The notes under the pieces are model-generated. The model saw only the letters and a program-made list of their open reading frames with translations. It was not told the DNA's origin and searched no databases. The position numbers were made by a program, and so were the translations under genes. From an uncultured Prevotella sp. (GTDB lineage Bacteria; Bacteroidota; Bacteroidia; Bacteroidales; Bacteroidaceae): a stretch of 64,000 nt of DNA. Where the stretch lies: assembly GCA_944320235.1 (NCBI GenBank), contig CALUGQ010000006.1, forward strand, positions 62,001 to 126,000, read 5' to 3'. Of the stretch, positions 46,456 through 55,256 are shown in pieces. How positions within the stretch are numbered: the first letter of the stretch is position 1; each line of letters begins with the position of its first letter.

Positions 46456-47652
46456 TCAGGCTTTCCGCGCGGCCATCATCTGCTCCACGCGGGCCAGTGC
46501 CTCGCTCAGTTTCTCGTCCTTGGCACAGAGCGATATGCGCACATGGCGGCGGCCGTTTGACCCGAAGATGAAACCGGGAGTGATGAAAACGCGGGCCTCG
46601 CGGAGCACCATCTCTGTGAGCTGCTCGGCATCCCGGTAGCAGTCTGGGATGCGCCCCCATAGAAACATTCCCACCTGTGATGAGTCGAATGTACAGCCCA
46701 GCGCAGCCATGATAGCCTCGGCTATGCCCCGGCGGCGGCTGTAAGTATCTATGTTGGCATGCCTGTGCCACTCGGCGTCATTGCCATAAGCCTCGGCTGC
46801 GGCAAGCTGGAGACCGCGGAATGTTCCGCTGTCTATGTTGCTCTTCACCTTTAATATCCAGCTTATGAACGTTGCGTTGCTTGAGCACTGCCCCACTCGC
46901 CACCCGGGCATATTGTGGCTCTTTGACATAGAGTTGAACTCTATGCAGCACTCCTTTGCCCCAGGCACCTGCAAGAGCGATATTGGCCGCTCGTTGAGGA
47001 TGAACGAATACGGGTTGTCGTTAACGACGACTATTGAATGGCGGCGCGCAAAGCTGACCAGCCTCTCGTATGTCTCCATGCGGGCGTTGCCGCCGGTTGG
47101 CATATTGGGATAGTTTGTCCACATGAGCTTCACGCGGCTGAGGTCCATCCGCTCCAGCTGCCCGAAGTCGGGCTGCCAACCGTCGGCCTCGTTGAGGTCG
47201 TAGTTCACCACCTTGGCGCCGAGAAGCTTGCTCAGCGAGGTGTAAGTGGGATAGCCGGGATTGGGTACCAGCACCTCATCGCCTGGATTGACAAACGCCA
47301 GCGTGACGTGGAGAATGCCTTCCTTGCTGCCAATGAGCGGCAGTATCTCGGTCTCCGGGTCAAGCTCTACGCCATACCAGCGGCGGTAGAAGCCTGCCAT
47401 AGCCTGCCGAAGCTCGGGCGTTCCCATGGTGGGCTGGTATCCGTGGGCGTCAGGGCGGTGCGCCACCTCGCACAGCTTCTCCACGGTCTGCGGCGACGGC
47501 GGCATGTCGGGGCTTCCTATCGCGAGGCTTATTATATCCTTGCCCTCGGCGTTGAGCCGTGCCACTTCCTTCAGCTTGCGGCTGAAGTAGTACTCGCTTA
47601 CCAGGCTGAGCCTGTCGGCGGGCTGTATGCCATTATGCTGATTGCTTTCCAT
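46456..47652 (-). CDS. Class I/II PLP-dependent aminotransferase
   Basis: The 398-residue enzyme likely transaminates phenylpyruvate, hydroxyphenylpyruvate or prephenate, given its operon. Features: LVSEYYFSRKLKEVARLNAEGKDIISLAIGSPDMPP, GYQPTMGTPELRQAMAGFY, VLVPNPGYPTYTSLSKLLGA, YPNMPTGGNA, NDNPYSFIL and the PLP lysine in FNSMSKSHNMPGWRVG. Its start overlaps the pheA end by 20 nt, so translation is probably coupled. Substrate specificity is inferred from context. Confidence 0.9.
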   Translation of the reverse strand: MESNQHNGIQPADRLSLVSEYYFSRKLKEVARLNAEGKDIISLAIGSPDMPPSPQTVEKLCEVAHRPDAHGYQPTMGTPELRQAMAGFYRRWYGVELDPETEILPLIGSKEGILHVTLAFVNPGDEVLVPNPGYPTYTSLSKLLGAKVVNYDLNEADGWQPDFGQLERMDLSRVKLMWTNYPNMPTGGNARMETYERLVSFARRHSIVVVNDNPYSFILNERPISLLQVPGAKECCIEFNSMSKSHNMPGWRVGQCSSNATFISWILKVKSNIDSGTFRGLQLAAAEAYGNDAEWHRHANIDTYSRRRGIAEAIMAALGCTFDSSQVGMFLWGRIPDCYRDAEQLTEMVLREARVFITPGFIFGSNGRRHVRISLCAKDEKLSEALARVEQMMAARKA

Positions 47653-48475
47653 CTTGATATTCTCCCAATATTTTCAGCTCGCGTGTCAGCGGTGTTATAG
47701 CGTCGATGCTCTGGCGGTAGCGGGTAAGGTTGTCATACGTCACGTCGACGTAGAACAGGTATTCCCACTCATGCCCGATGATGGGCAGCGACTGTATCTT
47801 GGTAAGGTTTATCTTGTAGAACGACAGGATGCTGAGCACCTGCGAGAGCGAACCTTCCTCGTGGGGCAAGGCGAAGACGAGGCTCGCCTTGTCGGTCTTG
47901 TCGAGCGGGCGCAGGAAGTCTGCCTTGCCGGGGTTGCATGAAACGAGGAAGCGCGTGTAGTTGTGCTTGTTGTCCTCGATATGGTCTTCAAGTATCTTCA
48001 TTCCGTAGATTCGTGCGGCATCAGAACTGCAGATGGCCGCGCACCCCCGGCGCGCGCCTTCAGCGATGTCACGGGCCGACCCGGCTGTGTCGTCACACTC
48101 GACGAGCTTCAGTTCGGGGTGCCCGGCCAGGAACTGGCGGCACTGCATCAATGCCACGGGGTGTGAGTGTACCTCAGAAACCGTCTCCCACGAATCATCG
48201 GGCAGGCAGCAGATGCAGTGTGAGATGTGCAGTTTGTGCTCGCCGACCACAGTCATTCCCGAGTCGCGCAGCAGCTCGTAATTGTGCAGCAGACTGCCGG
48301 CTATGGTGTTTTCGATAGCCGTCATGCCAATCATCGTGGGGTCTTTGGCCAAATGCTCGAAGACTTCCTCGAACGTGGCGCAGCATACGAGCTGCAGTTG
48401 TTCGCCGTCGAAGTACTGGTGAGCCGCTATGTCGTGAAACGACCCTACGAATCCTTGTATTGCTACTCTCTTCAT
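47633..48475 (-). CDS. pheA: Prephenate dehydratase
   Basis: The 280-residue enzyme converts prephenate to phenylpyruvate. It begins VAIQGFVGSFHDIAAHQYF and has PTMIGMTAIENTIAGSLLHNYELL, the YTRFLV motif of the catalytic core, and a C-terminal ACT domain (SLVFALPHEEGSLSQVLSILSFYKINLTKIQSLPI) for feedback control by phenylalanine. It is the first gene of the aromatic operon, with a leader of roughly 220 nt carrying a 28-codon frame and a hairpin. Confidence 0.94.
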   Translation of the reverse strand: MKRVAIQGFVGSFHDIAAHQYFDGEQLQLVCCATFEEVFEHLAKDPTMIGMTAIENTIAGSLLHNYELLRDSGMTVVGEHKLHISHCICCLPDDSWETVSEVHSHPVALMQCRQFLAGHPELKLVECDDTAGSARDIAEGARRGCAAICSSDAARIYGMKILEDHIEDNKHNYTRFLVSCNPGKADFLRPLDKTDKASLVFALPHEEGSLSQVLSILSFYKINLTKIQSLPIIGHEWEYLFYVDVTYDNLTRYRQSIDAITPLTRELKILGEYQDGKQSA

Positions 48476-48477
48476 TT

Positions 48478-48564
48478 TCAGTCTATGATGTTTTGTTTCT
48501 GTTCGCTTCTTACGAGAAATCCCGCCTCATCTGTGATGGAGCGGGATTCAAGTGTAACCTTCAT
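48478..48564 (-). CDS. Possible 28-residue leader peptide upstream of pheA
   Basis: On the minus strand an ATG at 48564 opens a 28-codon frame (MKVTLESRSITDE...) whose TGA ends two nt before the pheA ATG. It contains one Phe and no Tyr, so classical aromatic attenuation is not supported. The hairpin at 48518-48548 lies inside it. It may regulate translation of pheA or be chance. Confidence 0.3.
   Translation of the reverse strand: MKVTLESRSITDEAGFLVRSEQKQNIID
48518..48548 (-). promoter_or_regulatory. Leader hairpin of the Phe/Tyr operon
   Basis: AATCCCGC (48518-48525 on plus) pairs with GCGGGATT (48541-48548); a CATC/GATG inner pair extends it with one 2x2 mismatch and an ACA loop. It sits in the transcribed leader, 43 nt before pheA, and is a candidate attenuator or translational switch. 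Confidence 0.5.
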
Positions 48565-48701
48565 TTGGTTTTATCTTGCCATAAGTTGAAATTCACACGC
48601 AACTTCCCGCTCCGCAATTCCTTGCAAAGTAAAAGTAGAAAAAGTAGCTAAAAGATGCGTCCAACTTACTCATGACGTTTCTGTCTTTGTTTATCTGCTT
48701 G

Positions 48702-48733
48702 CAAAAATATAACTTTTTTGCGAACTATACAAA
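48702..48733 (-). promoter_or_regulatory. Bacteroidetes-type promoter of the Phe/Tyr operon
   Basis: On the minus strand TTTG (48730-48733) and TATTTTTG (48702-48709) are 20 nt apart. The start of transcription would lie about 220 nt before pheA. Apart from this, the leader and unassigned sequence to 48862, nothing else is seen in the 387-base gap. Confidence 0.72.
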
Positions 48734-48862
48734 TAAATTGAAAGTTTTTTATCGGCTGTACTGTTTTTTGTATCCTTGCCAACGCAGCGGCCCGCAGCCG
48801 GACGGTCACGTTCGGCCATGCTCACGGCACTGCGCAGACCGGCCGCAGACATGGTGCAAGAC

Positions 48863-49261
48863 CTATTCATAAAGGTAAAACATACGCTCCATCGGCTGCC
48901 ACTTCTCGGCCGAAGAGGCTCCAGCCTCAGCCTTCTGGAACACGGCCATGTAGTTTTCCCACTCCTGCTGGCGGGGCAACGTGGCCAGGCGGGCCATGGC
49001 CTCATCCCAGTCGAAGTCGAGCGGTGTCTCCACAATCATGAAGAGTCGTGTGCCAAGGATGTATATCTCCATCTCCAATATGCCCACCTGGCGTATTCCC
49101 GCCAGTATCTCCGGCCAGGCGTTGCCACGCCCGTGCCGTCTCCTGTACTCCGCTATCAGTTCCGGGTTGTCACGCAGCTCCAGCGTCTGGCAGTAGCGCT
49201 TCACCGGCTCGCAGTATTGCTTCACTCTGTAACCTTCCATTCCATTCTCTCTTTCCGTCAT
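48863..49261 (-). CDS. L-rhamnose mutarotase family protein (probable fucose mutarotase)
   Basis: The 132-residue protein matches the DUF718/RhaM family: VKRYCQTLELRDNPELIAEYRRRHGRGNAWPEILAGIRQVGILEMEIYILGTRLFMIVETP and C-terminal EKWQPMERMFYLYE. RhaM proteins interconvert anomers of 6-deoxy-hexoses. Here it follows fucI on the same strand, so L-fucose is the likely substrate. The start could also be an ATG 21 nt downstream (49240). A hairpin (49325-49352) lies between fucI and this gene. Confidence 0.83.
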   Translation of the reverse strand: MTERENGMEGYRVKQYCEPVKRYCQTLELRDNPELIAEYRRRHGRGNAWPEILAGIRQVGILEMEIYILGTRLFMIVETPLDFDWDEAMARLATLPRQQEWENYMAVFQKAEAGASSAEKWQPMERMFYLYE

Positions 49262-49414
49262 AATATTTTGTTTCCCAACGCCCTGCAGCCATGGCGGCCT
49301 TCCGCGCAAGGCGGGCGTTACCGAGATTGGGGCTGCCTTGGCAGCCCCCAATCCGTAACAGTCAACTTATTCAAAACACCTTAACCTGCCGTCATAGCCT
49401 GCAAGCCCATGCCG

Positions 49415-51187
49415 TCATTTATATATAGGCCCGTATGTGGCACAGGCCCTGTAGTCGGCCCCCTCCTTGTCCATGCCGAAGGCGTTCCAAGCTGCGGGGC
49501 GGAATATCTTGTCCTCATCCACGTTGTGCATGCATACCGGTATGCGCAGCATCGAGGCAAGCGTTATGAGGTCGGCGCCTATGTGGCCGTAGCTTATCGC
49601 GCCGTGGTTTGCCCCCCAGTTGTTCATCACCGAATATACATCGCGGAAGGCAGGCTTGTCGCAGAGGCGCGGCACGAACCACGTCGTAGGCCACGTCGGG
49701 TCGGTGCGCTTGTTGAGCACCTCGAATATCTCTGGCTCCACGTCGGCTGTCCACCCCTCGGCTATCTGCAGCACGGGGCCAAGCCCCTTCACCATGTTCA
49801 GCCTCGACATGGTGACGGGCATGCCGCCCCTGCTTAGGAAGTTGCTCGAGAAGCCTCCGCCTCGGAAGTAGTCGCGGTCGGCAGGCAGCCAGTTGGTTGC
49901 GGCCAGGCAAGCCTCTGCGTCCTTTTCGGTCATCTCCCAGCACGGCTTCATGCAGTGCTCGCCTGTGGCATTGGTGCTTTCACCCGTGGCATCGAGCGTG
50001 GTTGCACCCGAGTTTATCAAGTGTATCATGCCGCCCGAAGCCAACCCTGTAAGTTCCTTGCCCGTGACGCGCTTCACCGCCTCCGGACTCCAATACGTGC
50101 GCACGTCGCTGAACATCTGCCCGCAGCCGGTAAGCAAGTTGCCGAACAGCATGGCGACTGCGTTGCAAGAGTCATTCTCCGTGGCCAGCACGTAAGCTCG
50201 GCGTATGCCGTTCCAGTCGAACGTACTGCACATAAGGGCTTCGGTAAAGTCGCCGTTGGGTTTCCAGTCGGTCCATTGGCGCTGGCCCTGGAACCCTGCG
50301 GCGATGGCGTTGTGACCTATGGCCTCTTCCTTGAAGCCAAGTTCGCGCAGCCTTGGGTTGCCCAGCATGAGGTCGCGGACGATAATCATCATCTTCACAA
50401 CAAACTCCCAGTCGGCATCCTTCTGCTCGCGCGTCTTTTGGCGCTCGGGGCGGTTCTTGTCCCAGCCTTCCTTCGGCTTGCAGTATTTCTCCGTCCAGGC
50501 CATGGCCCGGGCAAACTCCTCCGGGTCGTATATGCCCTCATCCATGCGGCGCAGTATCTCGGTCTCGTCCACGCTCTCGTTGCGCATTCCGAGGTATTCC
50601 TGGAAGAACTCCTGGTTCACTATGCTCCCGGCGATGCCCATGCACTGGCTGCCTATCGAGAGGTAGCTCTGCCCGCGCATCTGCGCCACGGCCACGGCGG
50701 CGCGCGCCCAGCGCAGTATCTTCTCGGCCACGTCGGCCGGTATGCTGTTGTCATCTATGTCCTGCACGTCGCGGCCATATATGCCGAAGGCGGGCAAGCC
50801 TTTCTGCGCGTGGCCTGCCAGCACAGCAGCAAGGTAAACGGCACCGGGGCGCTCTGTGCCGTTGAATCCCCACACTGCCTTTGGCCAGTAGGGGTTCATG
50901 TCCATTGTCTCCGAGCCGTAGCACCAGCATGAGGTCACTGTGATGGTGGCACCCACGCCCTCGCGCTCAAACTTGGCAGCGCAGGCGGCACTTTCGCCCA
51001 CTCGCCCTATCGTGCCGTCGGCTATTACGCACTCCACGGGCTTGCCGTCGGCATACCTCACGTTTGATGATATAAGCTCTGCCACCGACCGGGCAAGGTT
51101 CATCGTCTTCTCTTCAAGGCTCTCGCGCACACCGCCCTGACGGCCGTCAATGGTGGGGCGGATGCCAATTTTAGGATATTGGTTCAT
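49415..51187 (-). CDS. fucI: L-fucose isomerase
   Basis: The 590-residue cytosolic enzyme isomerises L-fucose to L-fuculose using Mn2+. It starts [23 protein letters not shown] and shows [65 protein letters not shown] and [11 protein letters not shown], which are hallmarks of FucI. Length is exactly typical. fucK, fucA and the fucose permease are not in the window. It is transcribed divergently from an AraC-type regulator that probably controls it. Confidence 0.96.
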   Translation of the reverse strand: MNQYPKIGIRPTIDGRQGGVRESLEEKTMNLARSVAELISSNVRYADGKPVECVIADGTIGRVGESAACAAKFEREGVGATITVTSCWCYGSETMDMNPYWPKAVWGFNGTERPGAVYLAAVLAGHAQKGLPAFGIYGRDVQDIDDNSIPADVAEKILRWARAAVAVAQMRGQSYLSIGSQCMGIAGSIVNQEFFQEYLGMRNESVDETEILRRMDEGIYDPEEFARAMAWTEKYCKPKEGWDKNRPERQKTREQKDADWEFVVKMMIIVRDLMLGNPRLRELGFKEEAIGHNAIAAGFQGQRQWTDWKPNGDFTEALMCSTFDWNGIRRAYVLATENDSCNAVAMLFGNLLTGCGQMFSDVRTYWSPEAVKRVTGKELTGLASGGMIHLINSGATTLDATGESTNATGEHCMKPCWEMTEKDAEACLAATNWLPADRDYFRGGGFSSNFLSRGGMPVTMSRLNMVKGLGPVLQIAEGWTADVEPEIFEVLNKRTDPTWPTTWFVPRLCDKPAFRDVYSVMNNWGANHGAISYGHIGADLITLASMLRIPVCMHNVDEDKIFRPAAWNAFGMDKEGADYRACATYGPIYK

Positions 51188-51248
51188 GATATGTATAGTT
51201 TTAGTTTCACTGTGGCGGCAGCCGCTTCTTTCCTCTGCCTGCTGTTTG

Positions 51249-51256
51249 CAAAGTTA
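51249..51256 (-). promoter_or_regulatory. -7 box of fucI
   Basis: The minus strand reads TAACTTTG, 61 nt upstream of fucI, with no clear -33 element, which may suit an activator-dependent promoter. Confidence 0.5.
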
Positions 51257-51353
51257 GCACTTTCCGCGCCATCGCAGTGGCATTTGCCCGCTATTTGTTA
51301 GTACAATATCGACATACTTCGCCCGGCAGACATAACAAACAGCAGTCTACGGC

Positions 51354-51384
51354 TTGGCGGTACCAACTTTTTAAGCTATCTTTG
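51354..51384 (+). promoter_or_regulatory. Bacteroidetes-type promoter of the AraC gene
   Basis: TTG (51354-51356) and TATCTTTG (51377-51384) with a 20-nt spacer lie 18 nt upstream of the start at 51403. Confidence 0.65.
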
Positions 51385-51402
51385 CACACAACGCAAATGC
51401 CC

Positions 51403-52266
51403 ATGAACTACGACATTGACCAAATGCATTTCCTCGTGTTGCACATAGGCGAAGCCCGCTGCCTTGCCAGCTGGAACTACAAGAACATATGCAGCCCGTT
51501 CACGCGCATATACTACGTCACCAAAGGCCACGCCGACATAGTGATGCCTAACTCAACGCAAAGCCTGAGGCAGGGATTCATGTACATCGTGCCGGCATTC
51601 ACGCCCCACAGCTATGTGTGCAACGAAGAGTTCTGCCATTACTATATACATATATATAATGAGTCTGACCACGACATTCTTGAGGACTGGGCATTGCCCA
51701 CCGAGATTGAGGCCGATGCATCCACCCTACCCCTCATCAGGCGGCTGCACGCGCTTTGCCCCGGCCTGGAGCTTACGCAAACCGACCCGCGCTTCTACGA
51801 CAACGACCCTTCGCTCAACCGCAACATCCTGATAAACAAGCGACGCGACCTCTATGCGAGGGTTGAGTCACGGGGCATCATCTACCAGCTGCTGGCCGTT
51901 TTCCTGCGCAAGGCGCAGCCCAAACAATACGCCAGCGACGAGCGCATAACGCGGGTGCTGGATTTCATACGCGCCCACCTCGCCGACAAGCCCGACCTAG
52001 ACACCCTCGCCGAGTTGTCGTGCCTGTCAAAGGATCACCTCATCAGGACTTTCAAGCGCGAGATGAAGATGACGCCACTCTACTACATCAACAAGAAGAA
52101 GATGGACAAGGCCAAGCTGCGGCTGCTCACCGAACCTGTGCCTGTAAAGGAGATTGCCTATGCCTTGGGCTTCGATGACATGGCTTACTTCGACCGCACG
52201 TTCAAGAAGTTCACCGGCATGACGCCCACTGCCTACCGCAAGGCGGCTGGCGAAGCCACTATTTGA
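51403..52266 (+). CDS. AraC family transcriptional regulator, probably of fucose genes
   Basis: The 287-residue protein has an N-terminal cupin-like sensor domain (ICSPFTRIYYVTKGHADIVMPN, MYIVPAFTPHSYVCN) and a C-terminal AraC domain from about residue 190: ITRVLDFIRAHLADKPDLDTLAELSCLSKDHLIRTFKREM, and second helix-turn-helix VKEIAYALGFDDMAYFDRTFKKFTGMTPTAYRK. The start is chosen after the promoter; upstream ATGs are excluded by it. It is divergent from fucI with about 215 nt between them, so fucose-responsive control is a good inference. Confidence 0.9.
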   Translation: MNYDIDQMHFLVLHIGEARCLASWNYKNICSPFTRIYYVTKGHADIVMPNSTQSLRQGFMYIVPAFTPHSYVCNEEFCHYYIHIYNESDHDILEDWALPTEIEADASTLPLIRRLHALCPGLELTQTDPRFYDNDPSLNRNILINKRRDLYARVESRGIIYQLLAVFLRKAQPKQYASDERITRVLDFIRAHLADKPDLDTLAELSCLSKDHLIRTFKREMKMTPLYYINKKKMDKAKLRLLTEPVPVKEIAYALGFDDMAYFDRTFKKFTGMTPTAYRKAAGEATI

Positions 52267-52440
52267 CACTGGTCATTATAATGTTCCCCCTTACGCATGC
52301 CATTTGACTGGCGTGCACCGCGGGCTGCATAAAATACCCATGGGCAGCTACCGTTGCCCCAACAGTGTCCATGCTTTTCGCAATATCCGCCACCTCGCTG
52401 AAAGCACAACCTGGCAGCTGGAGTGGAGCCGCAGCCATAT

Positions 52441-52540
52441 ACAAAAGAGGGCAGCCCAATCGACCGCCCTCAACCAACACAAAAACTAAACTAGACTTAA
52501 CTAATGTCGTATCAGGATTTTCACAAATCCGTGATATTAC
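52441..52540 (-). ncRNA. Candidate small RNA between araC and aroC
   Basis: A consensus minus-strand promoter (52547-52578) would start RNA near 52540. The predicted 100-nt transcript has a GGATTT/AAATCC stem-loop and ends in a GAGGGC/GCCCTC hairpin (52447-52471) followed by TTTT. It contains no open frame of note. It could instead be the terminator region of aroC, whose transcript reads in the same direction. The remainder of 52267-52670 shows no gene. Confidence 0.5.
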
Positions 52541-52546
52541 ATATTG

Positions 52547-52578
52547 CAAATATACAAATGTTTCGCCAATTCAGCAAA
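52547..52578 (-). promoter_or_regulatory. Bacteroidetes-type promoter of the candidate small RNA
   Basis: On the minus strand TTTG (52575-52578) and TATATTTG (52547-52554) are 20 nt apart. There is no protein-coding gene downstream on that strand. Confidence 0.72.
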
Positions 52579-52670
52579 CATTTGGCAAAAGTTTTTTCAA
52601 TTAATTTCGGTGTGCGCACACGGTTGCAGAGGCTATTGATGAAAGCCGGTTGCAACAGCCGGCACGCCAG

Positions 52671-53747
52671 TCACAGGCGCACAGTCTTGGCCAGCAGCCA
52701 ATAGTCGAGCAGTGTCATGGCCGCCATGGCCTCGACTACCGGCACTGCCCTCGGCAGCACGCAGGGGTCATGCCGCCCGCGGGCAGTAAACATAGTAGCA
52801 TTGCCTTCTAAGTCTACTGTAGGCTGTTCGCGCAGCAAAGTCGCCACGGGCTTGAACGCCACGCGGAAATATATGTCTTCCCCATTGCTTATGCCCCCCT
52901 GTATGCCACCGCTGTGGTTTGTGGCTGTGGCAATGCGCCCTTCGCGGCTCACGAACACGTCGTTCTGCTCCGACCCGCGGGCCGTCACGCCCGCGAAGCC
53001 CTCACCATACTCGAAGCCTTTCACGGCGTTGATGCTCAGCATGGCCTCGCCAAGAGCGGCATGGAGCTTGCCGAACTCCGGCTCGCCGAGCCCGGGCGGG
53101 CATCCCTTTACAACGCAGGTTATCACCCCGCCTATTGTGTCGCCCTGCGCCTTCACCTCCCTTATGAGCCGATCCATGGCAATGGCCTTGACGGGATCGG
53201 GGCAGCGCACGGCGTTGCCCTCAGCCAGGCTGAGGTCGTACTTGGTGTAGTCGCAGTCGAGACTGATGTCGCCCACTTGCGATGTATAGGCCGCTACGCT
53301 TATGCCCACGCGCCTCAACGCCAGCTTGGCCAGCGCCCCGCCTACACACCGGCTTATCGTTACGCGGGCCGACGAGCGGCCTCCGCCGCGATGGTCGCGA
53401 ACTCCATACTTACTATAATATGTATAGTCAGCGTGCGACGGACGGAAAAGACAGCGCAGGTTCTCGTAGTCCTGCGAGTGTTGGTTGGTGTTGCGCACCG
53501 TGAATCCAATGGGCGCGCCTGTTGATTTCCCCTCAAACACGCCGCTGAGCAGCTCCACGCGGTCGGCCTCGCGGCGGCTCGATGTTATGTCGCTCTGCCC
53601 CGGGCGGCGGCGGTCAAGTTCCCTTTGCACAAACTCCATGTCTATGTCTATGCCTGCGGGCATACCGTCTACCACGCCGCCAACGGCTTCGCCGTGGCTC
53701 TCGCCGAACGATGTAAGGGTGAAGATATTGCCGAATGTGTTGCGCAC
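52671..53747 (-). CDS. aroC: Chorismate synthase
   Basis: The 358-residue enzyme forms chorismate from EPSP with reduced FMN. The start codon is GTG, giving [19 protein letters not shown]; an in-frame TAA upstream excludes a longer product. Family signatures are [75 protein letters not shown] and [16 protein letters not shown]. It follows the SlyD-like gene by 72 nt, a gap filled with 14-bp repeats. Confidence 0.96.
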   Translation of the reverse strand: MRNTFGNIFTLTSFGESHGEAVGGVVDGMPAGIDIDMEFVQRELDRRRPGQSDITSSRREADRVELLSGVFEGKSTGAPIGFTVRNTNQHSQDYENLRCLFRPSHADYTYYSKYGVRDHRGGGRSSARVTISRCVGGALAKLALRRVGISVAAYTSQVGDISLDCDYTKYDLSLAEGNAVRCPDPVKAIAMDRLIREVKAQGDTIGGVITCVVKGCPPGLGEPEFGKLHAALGEAMLSINAVKGFEYGEGFAGVTARGSEQNDVFVSREGRIATATNHSGGIQGGISNGEDIYFRVAFKPVATLLREQPTVDLEGNATMFTARGRHDPCVLPRAVPVVEAMAAMTLLDYWLLAKTVRL

Positions 53748-53753
53748 CGGATT

Positions 53754-53794
53754 ACGAATTTTGAGTTACGAATTTTGAGTTACGAATTTGAAAG
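53754..53794. repeat. 14-bp tandem repeat just upstream of aroC
   Basis: ACGAATTTTGAGTT occurs twice in tandem (53754-53767, 53768-53781) with a third partial copy. It lies in the aroC leader, directly before the GTG start, and is AT-rich relative to its surroundings. Confidence 0.7.
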
Positions 53795-53819
53795 CATCGC
53801 TGTACTGATGCTCCACGGG

Positions 53820-54434
53820 TCAGTCGTGGCAGTGACCGCCGCAGCAGCCTCCCTTGTGGTCGTGGTGACCGTGCTCATGACCGCCGCAGCCCTCGCCGCA
53901 ATCGCCGCCGCAACCGTCGCAGCCACATCCGCAGCCCTCGCCGCTCAGGCGGTTGACCATGGCCTGTATCTCTTCGTTAGTGGCCTCGCGGCTCTCAACC
54001 ACACTGCCCACGAACTGGAGCGTCTTTCCGGCCAGTGGGTGGTTAAGGTCCATCCTCACCTTGTCGTCGCCGATGCTGAGCACACGTCCGTAGAAACGGT
54101 TGCCGTCAGCATTCTGCAGCGGCACGATTGCGTCTTTGTATATATGCTCGTGGTCAAAGTGTCCGTTGATGCAGAACATGGCGCGCTCCAGCTCAAGCAC
54201 GCGGGCGTCCTCATAATCACCATAGGCCTCGTCCTTGGCCAGGGTGAAGTCGAAGCCGGCCCCTTTCTCTAGCCCGCCCACCTGGCGCTCAAAAGCGTCG
54301 AGCGTTACGCCGAAGCCGCTTATGAACAGGAATGGGTTTTCTTTGGTAGCCTCTTCCACTAGTTCGCTCTCTCCGTTTTCAACCGTGTAAAGCTTGTAAG
54401 CCACGGCTATGTACTTGTTTTGTGCTTTGTCCAT
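53820..54434 (-). CDS. SlyD-like FKBP peptidyl-prolyl isomerase with a metal-binding tail
   Basis: The 204-residue protein has an FKBP domain interrupted by the insert-in-flap domain: NKYIAVAYKLYT, PFLFISGFGVTLDAFERQVGGLEKGAGFDFTLAKDEAYGDYED, and DLNHPLAGKTLQFVGSVVESREATNEE. The last ~40 residues are Gly/Cys/His-rich (GCGCGCDGCGGDCGEGCGG, HGHHDHKGGCCGGHCHD), the metal-binding tail of SlyD proteins, often nickel-related. The start at 54434 is chosen because upstream codons overlap the promoter. It probably forms an operon with aroC. Confidence 0.92.
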   Translation of the reverse strand: MDKAQNKYIAVAYKLYTVENGESELVEEATKENPFLFISGFGVTLDAFERQVGGLEKGAGFDFTLAKDEAYGDYEDARVLELERAMFCINGHFDHEHIYKDAIVPLQNADGNRFYGRVLSIGDDKVRMDLNHPLAGKTLQFVGSVVESREATNEEIQAMVNRLSGEGCGCGCDGCGGDCGEGCGGHEHGHHDHKGGCCGGHCHD

Positions 54435-54463
54435 GTCTTTTGTCTGATGTTTGTTTTTGTTTG

Positions 54464-54471
54464 CAAAGTTA
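54464..54471 (-). promoter_or_regulatory. -7 box of the SlyD-aroC unit
   Basis: The minus strand reads TAACTTTG, 29 nt upstream of the start; a weak TTG lies 23 nt further upstream. Confidence 0.55.
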
Positions 54472-54599
54472 GTCATTTTATTCCGAACTGAACACAATCA
54501 GACTGAGTTAATGCGAAAATATTAAATAATCGTTATCTGCCCCATTATTTGACGTGGGTCAATTAAAACAGCTGTTTGCGCACACAATTGGCAAAAATC

Positions 54600-54630
54600 A
54601 TTGTTATTACCAAAAATCACCGTATCTTTG
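54600..54630 (+). promoter_or_regulatory. Bacteroidetes-type promoter of the small secreted protein gene
   Basis: ATTG (54600-54603) and TATCTTTG (54623-54630) are 19 nt apart, about 90 nt upstream of the start. Confidence 0.72.
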
Positions 54631-54720
54631 CATCGGAAAATCAATAAAACAAACACAAAGAAACTGACCGGTCAGCAGTAAAAGAAAGTAGTAACAAAAG
54701 AAAAAGAAAGGGTAACAAAG

Positions 54721-55128
54721 ATGAAAAGATTGTATGTAACCGTCGTGGCTCTGCTCAGCATGACCATGACATTTGCAGGTAACGAGAACGGAATGAATGC
54801 TGCCGAGACCAACACAAACGCAGAAATCTCTGCTACGGCACAGGCAGACAGCACTGCTTCTTACGACATCAGCTACAATCTGCGCCGACTGGGCGAAACG
54901 CTCGGGCTTACTCTCGACCAGATGAACAGCGTGGAAGCTCTCAACCGCACTTTCCGCAACGACATGATGACCGCCGCACAAGCCGGCGACACTGAGCGCA
55001 AGGAACTGCTCGCTGGCGCTGTGGCAAAGGACATCCGTTACATGAGCTATGTGCTCACGCCTGAACAACTTGGCAAATATGAGACACTGATTAACACGAC
55101 ACTGACCAACCGCGGCATAGAAAAGTAA
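54721..55128 (+). CDS. Small secreted helical protein, family unknown
   Basis: The 135-residue product has a signal peptide (MKRLYVTVVALLSMTMTFAG) and a helical mature domain: ISYNLRRLGETLGLTLDQMNSVEALNRTFRNDMMTAAQAG and RYMSYVLTPEQLGKYETLINTTLTNRG. The length, signal peptide and Gln/Leu-rich helix ending in the TPEQ-x-x-KYE pattern recall Spy/CpxP-like periplasmic proteins common in Bacteroidota, but similarity is too weak for a firm claim. It has its own promoter and terminator, so it is a stand-alone, probably well-expressed gene. Confidence 0.7.
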   Translation: MKRLYVTVVALLSMTMTFAGNENGMNAAETNTNAEISATAQADSTASYDISYNLRRLGETLGLTLDQMNSVEALNRTFRNDMMTAAQAGDTERKELLAGAVAKDIRYMSYVLTPEQLGKYETLINTTLTNRGIEK

Positions 55129-55153
55129 CCGCGACAGGGTCGCCAAATACACG

Positions 55154-55192
55154 AAAGAGCCGCAGCAAGCCATTTGCTGCGGCTCTTTTTTC
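55154..55192 (+). terminator. Intrinsic terminator of the small secreted protein gene
   Basis: A 15-bp perfect stem (55154-55168 with 55174-55188), a GCCAT loop and a following T-run. Confidence 0.88.
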
Positions 55193-55256
55193 TTGTATCG
55201 CTTGCCAGTCTCGGGATTTTTGTTTCTTTTGCAAAACAAACCAACCTGCCACTGAC

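Noticed and set aside
52259-52549. Protein-coding gene of 96 residues on the minus strand
   Set aside because: Its start codon would fall within the promoter -7 box at 52547-52554, and the sequence shows no family-like motif.
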